A stretch of 17,297 nt of DNA from contig JBPEWV010000121.1 in the NCBI GenBank assembly GCA_052032335.1, forward strand, positions 1-17,297. The letters are read 5' to 3'. Both the position numbers and the translations under genes were made by a program. Every line of letters begins with the position of its first letter. The stretch's first letter is position 1. Positions 1-7,372 of this stretch are shown one piece after another. The notes beneath the pieces are model-generated. The model did no database searches. It had not been told where the DNA came from and saw nothing but the letters and a program-made list of their open reading frames with translations. Source of the DNA: Pleionea sp052032335 (GTDB lineage: Bacteria; Pseudomonadota; Gammaproteobacteria; Enterobacterales; Kangiellaceae).

Positions 1-20
1 GGGGAGGTTAGGTGGGGGGG
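1..20 (+). repeat. Truncated copy of a GC-rich hairpin repeat
   Basis: The first 20 bases (GGGGAGG-TTAGGTGGGGGGG) match the right arm plus tail of the repeat copy at 13321-13354 (GGGGAGG-CTAGGTGGGGGG) with one base change in the shared part. The left arm would lie outside the window. It sits about 65 bases beyond the stop of the last gene of the iron operon, where a hairpin could help end transcription. The remaining bases up to 84 show no gene and no clear terminator. Confidence 0.6.
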
Positions 21-84
21 CTTTAAGTCTGAAGTTTCCACCGATATTATTTGAACTTATTCGTAGAGAATTTACAGATGGACT

Positions 85-1218
85 TTAAAGCTTCTCAAAC
101 GCAACCAAATGTTTTAAATCGAATGTCACTGGCAGTCGTTCACCAACCGCTTTATTGACATGGCTGGGAGTGACGCAAAGGAGTTTGTGTCGTTTATCCA
201 GTTCGAGCTGGTAGAAAAAGTCGGCGCCACGAAAACGTTTGCCGATAATTTTAAGTTGAATATGGCTGTCGGGATTAAACACGACATCATCGGGTCGTAC
301 CAGAATTTCATGTTCGCTGCCGTTTTTCCAACCGGTATTTTCTTTTAGCACTCCCAGCTCATTGACCAGTTGGCCACGTTGATTGACGGAGGCGGTGATC
401 ACCGAACCTTCGCCGATAAAATTGGCAACAAAGCGTGTTTTTGGATTGTGGTATAAACGGTAGGGACTGTCCCACTGCTGCAGTTCGCCATGTTGCATAA
501 CGCCGACTTTATCGGCCATGGCAAAGGCTTCTTGCTGGTCATGTGTTACCAAAATGGCGGTTATTTTGTGCTTTTTCAAAAGTACACGAACTTCTTCAGC
601 CAGGCCCTCTCTAAGTTCAGCGTCTAGACTGGAAAAGGGTTCGTCCAGTAACAGTATGTTCGGTTGTGGTGCCATGGCGCGTGCAAGAGCGACGCGTTGC
701 TGTTGTCCTCCCGATAACTGGTGTGGAAACGAGTCTTTGTATTGCTCCAGTCGAACCATGGACAGTAATTCATCCACTCGTCGCTCTTGTTCTACTGGGG
801 TTAAGTGCTGTAAGCCAAAGCGGATATTTTTGGCCACCGTCAGGTGAGGGAAAAGGGCGAAGTCCTGAAAAACGATGCCGACGTGGCGTTGCTCCGGTGC
901 CAGGTGATGTCCGTGGCCGCTCACCTTCTGTGACGCAAGTTCAATACTCCCATCGGCAAGTGGTTCGAATCCAGCAATGGCGCGTAACAGGCTGGTTTTT
1001 CCGCAACCTGACGGGCCCAATAGACAGCCAATTTCACCTTTTTGGAGTTGAAAGCTGGCTTGATTAACCGCTATTTTTTCGCTGTATTTGACAACTGCAT
1101 TGGAGACGCTAAGTTGCAGCGGAGCTGAATGTTCGACGTTATTTGTCGCAACCCAAGCTTCCGTTGGCAGGTCGACAGAGGGCTCCTGGTTGTCAGTGTT
1201 GAGCAGTTTACCAATCAA
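85..1218 (-). CDS. fbpC: Ferric iron ABC transporter, ATP-binding protein FbpC
   Basis: This 377-residue protein is the cytoplasmic ATPase that powers ferric-iron import through the FbpB permease. The sequence shows Walker A GPSGCGKT (residues 68-75), the Q-loop glutamine at 118, the signature LSGGQ (168-172), Walker B ILLLDEP (188-194), the D-loop SSLD and the switch histidine in LVTHD (226). Residues from about 270 to the end form the C-terminal TOBE-like regulatory domain usual in FbpC/PotA-type ATPases. The start is TTG and overlaps the fbpB stop by four bases (TTGA). A GGGAG Shine-Dalgarno lies about 10 bases upstream, so translational coupling is likely. The 33 residues before the ABC fold (to about LQLSV) are longer than usual and lack a better start codon. 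The fbpC assignment, rather than another TOBE-type ATPase, rests on the adjoining fbpA and fbpB. Confidence 0.93.
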   Translation of the reverse strand: MIGKLLNTDNQEPSVDLPTEAWVATNNVEHSAPLQLSVSNAVVKYSEKIAVNQASFQLQKGEIGCLLGPSGCGKTSLLRAIAGFEPLADGSIELASQKVSGHGHHLAPEQRHVGIVFQDFALFPHLTVAKNIRFGLQHLTPVEQERRVDELLSMVRLEQYKDSFPHQLSGGQQQRVALARAMAPQPNILLLDEPFSSLDAELREGLAEEVRVLLKKHKITAILVTHDQQEAFAMADKVGVMQHGELQQWDSPYRLYHNPKTRFVANFIGEGSVITASVNQRGQLVNELGVLKENTGWKNGSEHEILVRPDDVVFNPDSHIQLKIIGKRFRGADFFYQLELDKRHKLLCVTPSHVNKAVGERLPVTFDLKHLVAFEKL

Positions 1219-2897
1219 GACAAGGGATCTCCCGTGCTTTCTTTTTTCATATTATTGATGATGATGATAATGGGTGCAATGGCTATGGCAACAATGGCGA
1301 GCGCAGCACTGGAAGCGTCGGCCAAGCGTTCATCAGAGGCGAGTTCATAGGTGCGCACGGCCAGGGTATTAAAGTTAAACGGTCTGAGTATGAGCGTGGT
1401 TGGTAACTCTTTTAAGACATCGACAAACACCAGTAATAAAGCCGTAAACAAACTGACCCGTAACATGGGAAGGTGTATCCGGAATAATATACTCCAGGGT
1501 TTGTGACCCAGTGAGCGCGCGCTTTCATCAATGTTGCTGCTAATTTTGGTTAACCCAGAATCCAGTGTTTGGGTGGCGATGGCAAGAAATCGCACCACAT
1601 AGGCGAAGACCAATGCAAACAGAGTTCCGCTTAACAAGAGTCCCGTTGAGCTGTTAAACCATTCGCGAGCAAGACTGTCGATTGATTTATCAAGCCAGGA
1701 TAAGGGCATTAAAATCCCCACCGCGATGACAATGCCAGGGATCGCGTAGCCCATCGAGGCAACTCTTACCGACAAGGCCTCAAAATGCCCTTTGTTAATG
1801 CGCTTTCCGTAACACAATAAAACAGCGATCAACAAACAGACAAGTGCTGAAACGCTGGCCAATAAAAAGCTGTTGAGCACCAGTTCAATAAAACTCTGGT
1901 TCAGCATGGTCGAGCTGGTTTCTATGGTCCATACAATGAGTTGGATGGCCGGAATGATAAAACCGAACAACAAGGGAATACTGCAAATAAAAATGCAAAC
2001 TGTCGCATTTAATCCGGTGGCTTTTACTCGTCGAATTTGTTTGGTCGAATGCCCCGTGTGGTGAAAGCGCATCTTACGCCGTGACCACAGTTCGACCAGA
2101 ATTAAGCTGAAAACGAACATTAACAACATGGACGAAAGTTGAATAGCGGCCTGTAAGTCGCCCATGCCAAACCAGGTCCGAATGATTCCTGTTGTGAAGG
2201 TCGCAACACCAAAGTATTCTACCGTCCCAAAGTCGGAGAGGGTTTCCATTAATGCGATGGTTATCCCGGCAACAATCGCCGGACGAGCTAAGGGCAGAGC
2301 TACTTTAAAAAAGGTACGCCACATTCCGTAGCCAAGGCTTCGACTGACTTCGAGTACCGCGCGCGATTGTTCTAAAAAAGATCCTCGAACGATTAAGTAG
2401 ACGTAAGGGTAAAGCACCAACGAAAACATCAGTATGGCTCCCGGCAAACTTCGAACATCAGGGAACCAGTAATCGCCGTACTGCCAGTTGAAGGTTTCTC
2501 TTAGACTGGTTTGCAACGGGCCTGCGAAATCGAGCAGTCCGGTGTAGGTGTAAGCAATAATGTAGGCCGGCACGGCCAACGGTAGTAGCAAGCCCCACTG
2601 TAACCAACGCCTGCCGGGAAACTCGTAACTGGTTACCACCCAGGCACTGGTAACTCCAAGGACAAAGGTGCCAAAACCAACGCCGACCATCAGCAGTAGT
2701 GAATTAATAACGTAGTCTTTGAGTAACGTATCGAGTAAATGCTGCCAGGCCGGAGTCGACGGTTGAAATAGGCTGCTGACGACAACAAGAACGGGTAAAG
2801 AAATTATTAGGGCTATCAATAGCATCACGGCCCGCCAAAAGTTGGCAGGCCGTTTGCGACTGACTATTGGTGTCTCTGTTTTAAATTGAGAGTTCAA
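1215..2897 (-). CDS. fbpB: Ferric iron ABC transporter, fused permease FbpB
   Basis: This 560-residue inner-membrane protein forms the channel for ferric iron delivered by FbpA. It is a tandem duplication of two binding-protein-dependent permease domains, with about twelve hydrophobic segments. Each half carries an EAA loop that contacts the ATPase: EVSRSLGYGMWRTFFKVALP in the first and ESARSLGHKPWSILFRIHLP in the second. This two-domain layout and length are typical of FbpB/SfuB/HitB. The first 24 residues (NSQFKTETP and following) are polar and cytoplasmic. The chosen start is TTG, with GGAAG only four bases upstream. The next in-frame ATG (base 2825) would cut into the first membrane segment. 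It lies 27 bases after fbpA and overlaps fbpC by four bases, so the three are co-transcribed. Confidence 0.93.
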   Translation of the reverse strand: MNSQFKTETPIVSRKRPANFWRAVMLLIALIISLPVLVVVSSLFQPSTPAWQHLLDTLLKDYVINSLLLMVGVGFGTFVLGVTSAWVVTSYEFPGRRWLQWGLLLPLAVPAYIIAYTYTGLLDFAGPLQTSLRETFNWQYGDYWFPDVRSLPGAILMFSLVLYPYVYLIVRGSFLEQSRAVLEVSRSLGYGMWRTFFKVALPLARPAIVAGITIALMETLSDFGTVEYFGVATFTTGIIRTWFGMGDLQAAIQLSSMLLMFVFSLILVELWSRRKMRFHHTGHSTKQIRRVKATGLNATVCIFICSIPLLFGFIIPAIQLIVWTIETSSTMLNQSFIELVLNSFLLASVSALVCLLIAVLLCYGKRINKGHFEALSVRVASMGYAIPGIVIAVGILMPLSWLDKSIDSLAREWFNSSTGLLLSGTLFALVFAYVVRFLAIATQTLDSGLTKISSNIDESARSLGHKPWSILFRIHLPMLRVSLFTALLLVFVDVLKELPTTLILRPFNFNTLAVRTYELASDERLADASSAALAIVAIAIAPIIIIINNMKKESTGDPLS

Positions 2898-2924
2898 ATA
2901 ACTTCCAGATTATGTTTGTTTGCA

Positions 2925-3956
2925 TTAACGCCAATTGACTCTGTCCATCAATTTTACTGCTTCGGCATTCAATTCGCCAAGTTTTTCAACGGCAATAGGA
3001 TCGGCTTTAAAATCGCCCCAGCTCTTCAAGATCTCACTGACCGGAGCATTTTTAACCACCGGATATTCATTATTGACCTTGGCGTACCATTGTTGACTTT
3101 CTTTGGTTGTTAAAAATTCAATCAATTTGATGGCGTTGTCTTTGTTCTTTGCGGCAGCCGTTACGCCAATCCCGCTAACATTAAAGTGTGCACCACGGCC
3201 ATCTTGATTCGGCCAGAAAAGGGCAACCTTGTTGGCAGCTGCTCGCTGTTTTTCATCATTTGATTGTAACATAGCGCCCAGATAGTAACTGTTGACCAAT
3301 GCGATATCACATTGGCCGGCAGCTACCGCTTTGATCTGATCGCGATCACCGCCGCGAGGTGGACGGGCGAAGTTACCGACGACTTGTTTGGCCCATTGCT
3401 CGGTTTTTTCAACACCGTTGTGTTCGATCAAACTGGCAACTAAAGACTGGTTGTAAATATTGTTAGAAGAACGAATGCAAATACGGTTATCCCATTTCTC
3501 ATTCGCCATATCTTCATAGCTGGTAAGCTCTTCCTTTTTAACACGGTCTTTGGCGTAAACGATGACACGAGAACGCAACGATATCCCAAACCAGCGGTTG
3601 TTTTTTTCCTGATACTGCTCCGGAACGCGTTGTTCCAGTACTTTGGACTCGACCGTTTGTAGCACATCGGCTTCAACAGCTCGGTGAAGACGCCCGGCAT
3701 CCACGGTAATTAGTAGATCCGCCGGTGAGTTTTTACCTTCGGTTTTCAAACGGGTTAATAAGGCATCGCCTTTGCCAGTAACCAGATTGACCTGGATACC
3801 GGTTTGCTCTGAAAATTTGTCGAGTAACGGTTTGATGAGCGCTTCTTTTCGCGCCGAGTAAATATTGACTTGTTCAGAGGCACTGAGCTCGGTTGCAGAA
3901 AGTCCTAATAGACTGGTCGACAGCGCAATCGCGCTAAAAAGCTTTAATGATTTCAT
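2925..3956 (-). CDS. fbpA: Periplasmic ferric iron-binding protein FbpA
   Basis: This is a periplasmic solute-binding protein that carries Fe3+ to FbpBC. With the start at 3956 the protein has 343 residues and opens with a clean signal peptide (MKSLKLF, hydrophobic core, LSAS near residue 27). An upstream in-frame ATG at 4040 would add 28 residues before the signal peptide and lies upstream of the promoter candidate at 3988-4016, so it is rejected. AGGA lies 8 bases before the chosen ATG. The mature protein begins with the family's VNIYSARKEAL segment (Tyr33) and carries the iron-binding tyrosine pair in VNSYYLGAM (Tyr224, Tyr225). The histidine seen in Haemophilus FbpA near the N-terminus (QHKE) is Arg36 here, so coordination may rely on tyrosines as in FutA- or Campylobacter-type proteins. 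It heads fbpABC. Confidence 0.92.
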   Translation of the reverse strand: MKSLKLFSAIALSTSLLGLSATELSASEQVNIYSARKEALIKPLLDKFSEQTGIQVNLVTGKGDALLTRLKTEGKNSPADLLITVDAGRLHRAVEADVLQTVESKVLEQRVPEQYQEKNNRWFGISLRSRVIVYAKDRVKKEELTSYEDMANEKWDNRICIRSSNNIYNQSLVASLIEHNGVEKTEQWAKQVVGNFARPPRGGDRDQIKAVAAGQCDIALVNSYYLGAMLQSNDEKQRAAANKVALFWPNQDGRGAHFNVSGIGVTAAAKNKDNAIKLIEFLTTKESQQWYAKVNNEYPVVKNAPVSEILKSWGDFKADPIAVEKLGELNAEAVKLMDRVNWR

Positions 3957-3987
3957 CAGAGGAGTCCTGTTTTTTTGTTTGTTAAGC

Positions 3988-4016
3988 ATAGTAACAAGGC
4001 CTATTTTACTGAGCAA
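3988..4016 (-). promoter_or_regulatory. Candidate promoter of fbpABC (extended -10)
   Basis: On the minus strand, a -35-like TTGCTC (4011-4016) is followed after exactly 17 bases by TACTAT (3988-3993), preceded by TG to give an extended -10 (TGtTACTAT). Transcription would start about 24 bases before the fbpA ATG at 3956. The -35 lies within an imperfect inverted repeat with TGA and TCA ends (4010-4024). This is only a weak Fur-box match (about half the consensus positions). The promoter would let fbpABC be expressed apart from the upstream genes. The -35 is poor (three of six positions), so this rests mainly on the -10 and spacing. Confidence 0.45.
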
Positions 4017-4095
4017 TTGATTCACTGTGGAGACGATCATTCGCTCATTGTTTTAAAGTGTCTTTCTCGTTAAATATGAAATTTCTAAACCTACT

Positions 4096-5073
4096 TTAAA
4101 TCGACTTCCTAATTTTCAGGCTAACCAATAGTCGTTGCAGAGAACGTTTTAATGGCAGCCAGTAGATGTTATGTAAATGATCATGGTCTTTGAAATTTCG
4201 GCCAACGCCAAATCGTATTCGGCCGACCTGATTCGCCAATATTAAGGTGCCGGCCATGCGATCCCAAATGGCCAGTGCCGAACCTAAGTTTCGGTCAAAA
4301 TGTTTGGGATTATCGCTGTGATGGATCTGGTGTTGAACTGGACTGATTAACCAGCGTTCGATCATTGGCCCCCAACTTAATTTAATATGTGAGTGGCGTA
4401 AGTTCGAACCTAAAAAATTAAAGGCGAAAACAAAAATGTTGGCGCCGGCTATGTCCATCACGGTCAATTGAGTGCTGAATAAATAAAATCCGATACCAAT
4501 AGCCAGACCTTGCGACAGTGCCAGACGTGACGCAAACAGGTAGTTTTCTATCGGGTGAGATCGATAAATGGTAAAGGGTGTGAGCACTTTTGCTGAATGG
4601 TGCACTTTATGGATTTCCCATAAAAAAGGAACTTTGTGCAATGCCCAGTGCAATAAAAAGCGCGACAGATCATCAAGTACAAATAGCAGCAGGGTGAAAC
4701 TAAGTGCAACGACTGTGTCCGATTGGGATACCGGATTGATAGTACCGTTAAAGAGATATTCCAATACTTCTGTGACCGCGATGGCGATAGGCGGTATGGC
4801 GATAATAACAGGTGCCAGCAAGAGACTTCGTATCATTTTGTTCACCACCAGAATAACATAGTCCTGTCGGGCTGAAGGTGCCAACCATATTTTTCTCGGA
4901 AATAAAAAGCGAATGAATGCCACGACAGACTTTGCCTTGTACTGCAACCAAAATACCGGAATGGCGAGCAGCAACGCGCCGATCAGGTACCATAAATAGA
5001 GTCGCTGGCTCGGATCGAACAGATAGTTGCCAAGCTCTTGCAGGCTTAAGGATAAAGTCTCAGAGGCATTCAT
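4096..5073 (-). CDS. Fatty acid hydroxylase / sterol desaturase family membrane protein
   Basis: This is a 325-residue integral membrane protein of the fatty acid hydroxylase superfamily, non-haem di-iron enzymes that hydroxylate or desaturate lipids using O2. The family's histidine clusters are all present: HWALH (142-146), HKVHH (155-159), RHSHI (226-230) and HQIHH (248-252). They sit between hydrophobic segments at about 26-46, 75-103, 119-140, 176-200 and 204-222. The histidine set is intact, so an active enzyme is expected. Its substrate cannot be read from sequence. It begins 12 bases after the stop of the TonB-dependent receptor, without an obvious Shine-Dalgarno, which suggests co-transcription and perhaps coupling. 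fbpA follows 139 bases later. Its place inside an iron-uptake locus suggests work on a siderophore-like ligand or on membrane lipid under iron limitation; that is inference only. Confidence 0.87.
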   Translation of the reverse strand: MNASETLSLSLQELGNYLFDPSQRLYLWYLIGALLLAIPVFWLQYKAKSVVAFIRFLFPRKIWLAPSARQDYVILVVNKMIRSLLLAPVIIAIPPIAIAVTEVLEYLFNGTINPVSQSDTVVALSFTLLLFVLDDLSRFLLHWALHKVPFLWEIHKVHHSAKVLTPFTIYRSHPIENYLFASRLALSQGLAIGIGFYLFSTQLTVMDIAGANIFVFAFNFLGSNLRHSHIKLSWGPMIERWLISPVQHQIHHSDNPKHFDRNLGSALAIWDRMAGTLILANQVGRIRFGVGRNFKDHDHLHNIYWLPLKRSLQRLLVSLKIRKSI

Positions 5074-5085
5074 TATAAAGATTGA

Positions 5086-7314
5086 TTACCAGTAATATTT
5101 ATAACCCGCGTAAATATGTCGCGGTTTATTGGGGCGCGCACCAAACGGACGACGACTCATTATATGGGTTTCATCCAATAAGTTATCCACTTTAAAGTAA
5201 ATACTGCCATAGTTCGTAAAGTCATACGCGGCCGACATATCAAGAACCCAATAAGCCGGGGTTTCTACACCAGACAGTGTTACCCCTTCGCCGGCGGCTT
5301 CGTGCATCGAACCATTATAGCGCGCCATAAAATTAGTTCGCCATTGAGAGGCTTCGAGGCCGACACTCAGGGTCAACTGATGTTCAGGTAAATAAGGAAC
5401 CGGATCACCGGCCGTGACATCGCCCCAGAGATAAAAGTCGGAATCAAACGACTCGTCAAATTCGGCCTGAGTGTAGGTATAAATTAACGACACCGGAATA
5501 TCGAAACTGTCAAAAGGTGAAAATCTTTCGGCAACTTTTGATTCGACTCCGAAGACGGATACCTTCCCTGCATTGTACTCCCGATCCAGGTTATCTTCTG
5601 TCGTACAGTTCGACGAAGTGGATAAAGTGCAGCTTTCTTTTAAGTTGTCATAATCGGTGTAAAAACCGACCAGTTCCAATTGTCGTCCCTGTTTGTAATA
5701 GCGGTAGCCCAATTCCAGGTTTTTACTGGTTTCTACGTCGATCTCGGGTGCCTGCTTTGGGCTGGTCGGAACAAAGCCTCGGTGAACACCGGCGAACACG
5801 CCAGAGAAATTGTCGAAAGAATAAAACGCGCTGGCAGCGGGCAGCCAAACTTGCGTCTTCTTATCAAGCCAGACGCCAGCTTCGTCTTGTTTTAAACTTT
5901 TGTAATGCGAGTCGATGAACTCGGTGCGTATTCCTGCAGTGAACTCCCACTTATCGAGGGCGACGGTGTCTTGAAAGTAGAGTGAGTAGGTTTCTGAGTA
6001 CTCACGGTTCACCGTACCGACTCTGGTATCACTGCCAGCACTGACTAAAACACCGGAGCGCATGTTAAAGAAGTCTTCGTAGTGGTTTCGTTCAATTTGG
6101 TCTTCGTGAAATCGAATTCCGGCTTTTATATGATGATCCAGATCGAACCCGTTGGTTTGCCAGCGCAGATCCGATTGAATGCCCTGGGAGTAAAACGAAC
6201 GATCATTGGTGCCAATGAGCAGTTGCTCGGCGATAGCTTCGCTGTCTTTTTGCCCGGTTAAAACCTGATAGAAATTTTCGTAGGTCGCCGGATCTTGTAA
6301 GATCTGTTGTAAGCTTGGCGCATCGTTAAAGTTGTTCATTTTGCGCCAGGCGCGGTCAAACTCATTCCGGTACAGACGCGTAGTAACATCAAAGGTATCG
6401 CCTTCCAGAAAGTGATTGAACTGAAGTTGTTGATGTTCCCAGTCCATTTTCGCCAATTGAGTGGCGGCGTAACGTCGATAGGGCGTTGCCGCAAAATCGT
6501 CGCTGGTTAAGCCAAGGTAGGTTTCGTCCGATACTTCGTCGGCGTAGGCAAGTTTCAATTCGATGACTTGATTGTAGTTCTGGGTGTTCAGGTTGTAGCG
6601 GAATTTGGTGGTCAAATTATTTTTTTCGAAACCGGTATCGCCGCCGTTATCCAGCTTTTTAAAACCATCGGTTTGAGTGGTAATGCCTTCTATCAGAAAC
6701 CCAAAATTACCCTCTGATTGAACCGTGTAAACATGCGCTTTGTTATAGCGGTCGCTGCCGAAGGCGATGTCGACCATGCCTTTATCGAAAGCGGTTACTT
6801 GACGGGTTTGCATATTTAACGTGCCAGCCACTGTGTTGGGACCGTACAAAATGGAGCTGGGACCTTTAATAACTTCGAGGGATGACAAGCGGCTCACCAT
6901 GGGGAAGTAATAGGCTGCCGGGGCCGAGTAGGGGGCCGGGCCGATCAAAATGCCGTCTTCAAGAATATTGATTTTTTTACTGCGCTCAGGTGTTACTCCA
7001 CGAAAACCAATGTTCGGACGTAACCCATAACCATCTTCCTGACGCAGATTAACGCCCGGGACCAGCCCCAGTATTTGGTTAATATTGTCGAACTCAAACT
7101 TTTCCAGCTCGCTTTCATCAACCACCGCTGCTGAGCCTGCTTCGGTGTTTAAACTTTCTTTTTTTCCGACAATCAACATACGTTCACTGTAGGTGTCTTT
7201 GTCTTCGGGCTTTTCTTTGGTTGCAGTTTCTTCCTGAGCGTTGGCCATCAGTGCCATGCTCACCGCCAGCGCGAAACAAGAATACTTGGTCATGTCTGAT
7301 AAAACGTTATGCAT
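5086..7314 (-). CDS. FecA-like TonB-dependent outer-membrane iron receptor
   Basis: This 742-residue outer-membrane receptor should import an iron chelate using TonB energy. A signal peptide (about 1-26, ending ALMANA) is followed by a short linker with a TonB-box-like segment (ERMLIVG, 44-50), a plug domain (about 53-173) and a 22-strand-type barrel to the C-terminal aromatic residue (YKYYW). The plug contains EDGYGLRPNIGFRG (93-106) and APYSAPAAYYFP (127-138), close to the ferric citrate receptor FecA and its relatives. There is no N-terminal signalling domain and no nearby FecI/FecR pair, so regulation by transmembrane signalling is not expected. It lies 58 bases after the imelysin gene and 12 bases before the hydroxylase gene. 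The start at 7314 has GGA about 11 bases upstream. Residue Met8 (7293) is a possible later start but lacks a ribosome binding site. The exact ligand is unknown. Confidence 0.92.
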   Translation of the reverse strand: MHNVLSDMTKYSCFALAVSMALMANAQEETATKEKPEDKDTYSERMLIVGKKESLNTEAGSAAVVDESELEKFEFDNINQILGLVPGVNLRQEDGYGLRPNIGFRGVTPERSKKINILEDGILIGPAPYSAPAAYYFPMVSRLSSLEVIKGPSSILYGPNTVAGTLNMQTRQVTAFDKGMVDIAFGSDRYNKAHVYTVQSEGNFGFLIEGITTQTDGFKKLDNGGDTGFEKNNLTTKFRYNLNTQNYNQVIELKLAYADEVSDETYLGLTSDDFAATPYRRYAATQLAKMDWEHQQLQFNHFLEGDTFDVTTRLYRNEFDRAWRKMNNFNDAPSLQQILQDPATYENFYQVLTGQKDSEAIAEQLLIGTNDRSFYSQGIQSDLRWQTNGFDLDHHIKAGIRFHEDQIERNHYEDFFNMRSGVLVSAGSDTRVGTVNREYSETYSLYFQDTVALDKWEFTAGIRTEFIDSHYKSLKQDEAGVWLDKKTQVWLPAASAFYSFDNFSGVFAGVHRGFVPTSPKQAPEIDVETSKNLELGYRYYKQGRQLELVGFYTDYDNLKESCTLSTSSNCTTEDNLDREYNAGKVSVFGVESKVAERFSPFDSFDIPVSLIYTYTQAEFDESFDSDFYLWGDVTAGDPVPYLPEHQLTLSVGLEASQWRTNFMARYNGSMHEAAGEGVTLSGVETPAYWVLDMSAAYDFTNYGSIYFKVDNLLDETHIMSRRPFGARPNKPRHIYAGYKYYW

Positions 7315-7372
7315 AATAGTTATCCGGCAAAAATATCTTCAACGAGTGTTAGTTCAGTCTGTTTAAAATGAA

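Noticed and set aside
666..1067. Plus-strand open frame of 133 codons opposite fbpC
   Set aside because: It overlaps the conserved ABC motifs on the other strand, has no recognisable domain and no promoter or ribosome binding site; it is an antisense shadow.
4010..4024. Second true Fur box before fbpA
   Set aside because: Only about half of the 7-1-7 positions match, mainly the TGA and TCA ends, so it is mentioned only as a weak element of the promoter candidate.
3957..4040. Longer FbpA starting at 4040
   Set aside because: It would place 28 residues before a normal signal peptide and its start codon lies upstream of the promoter candidate. The ATG at 3956 has AGGA at good spacing.
7315..7372. 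Regulatory element between the imelysin and receptor genes
   Set aside because: The 58-base gap shows no stem-loop or promoter beyond chance; it looks like an ordinary operon spacer.
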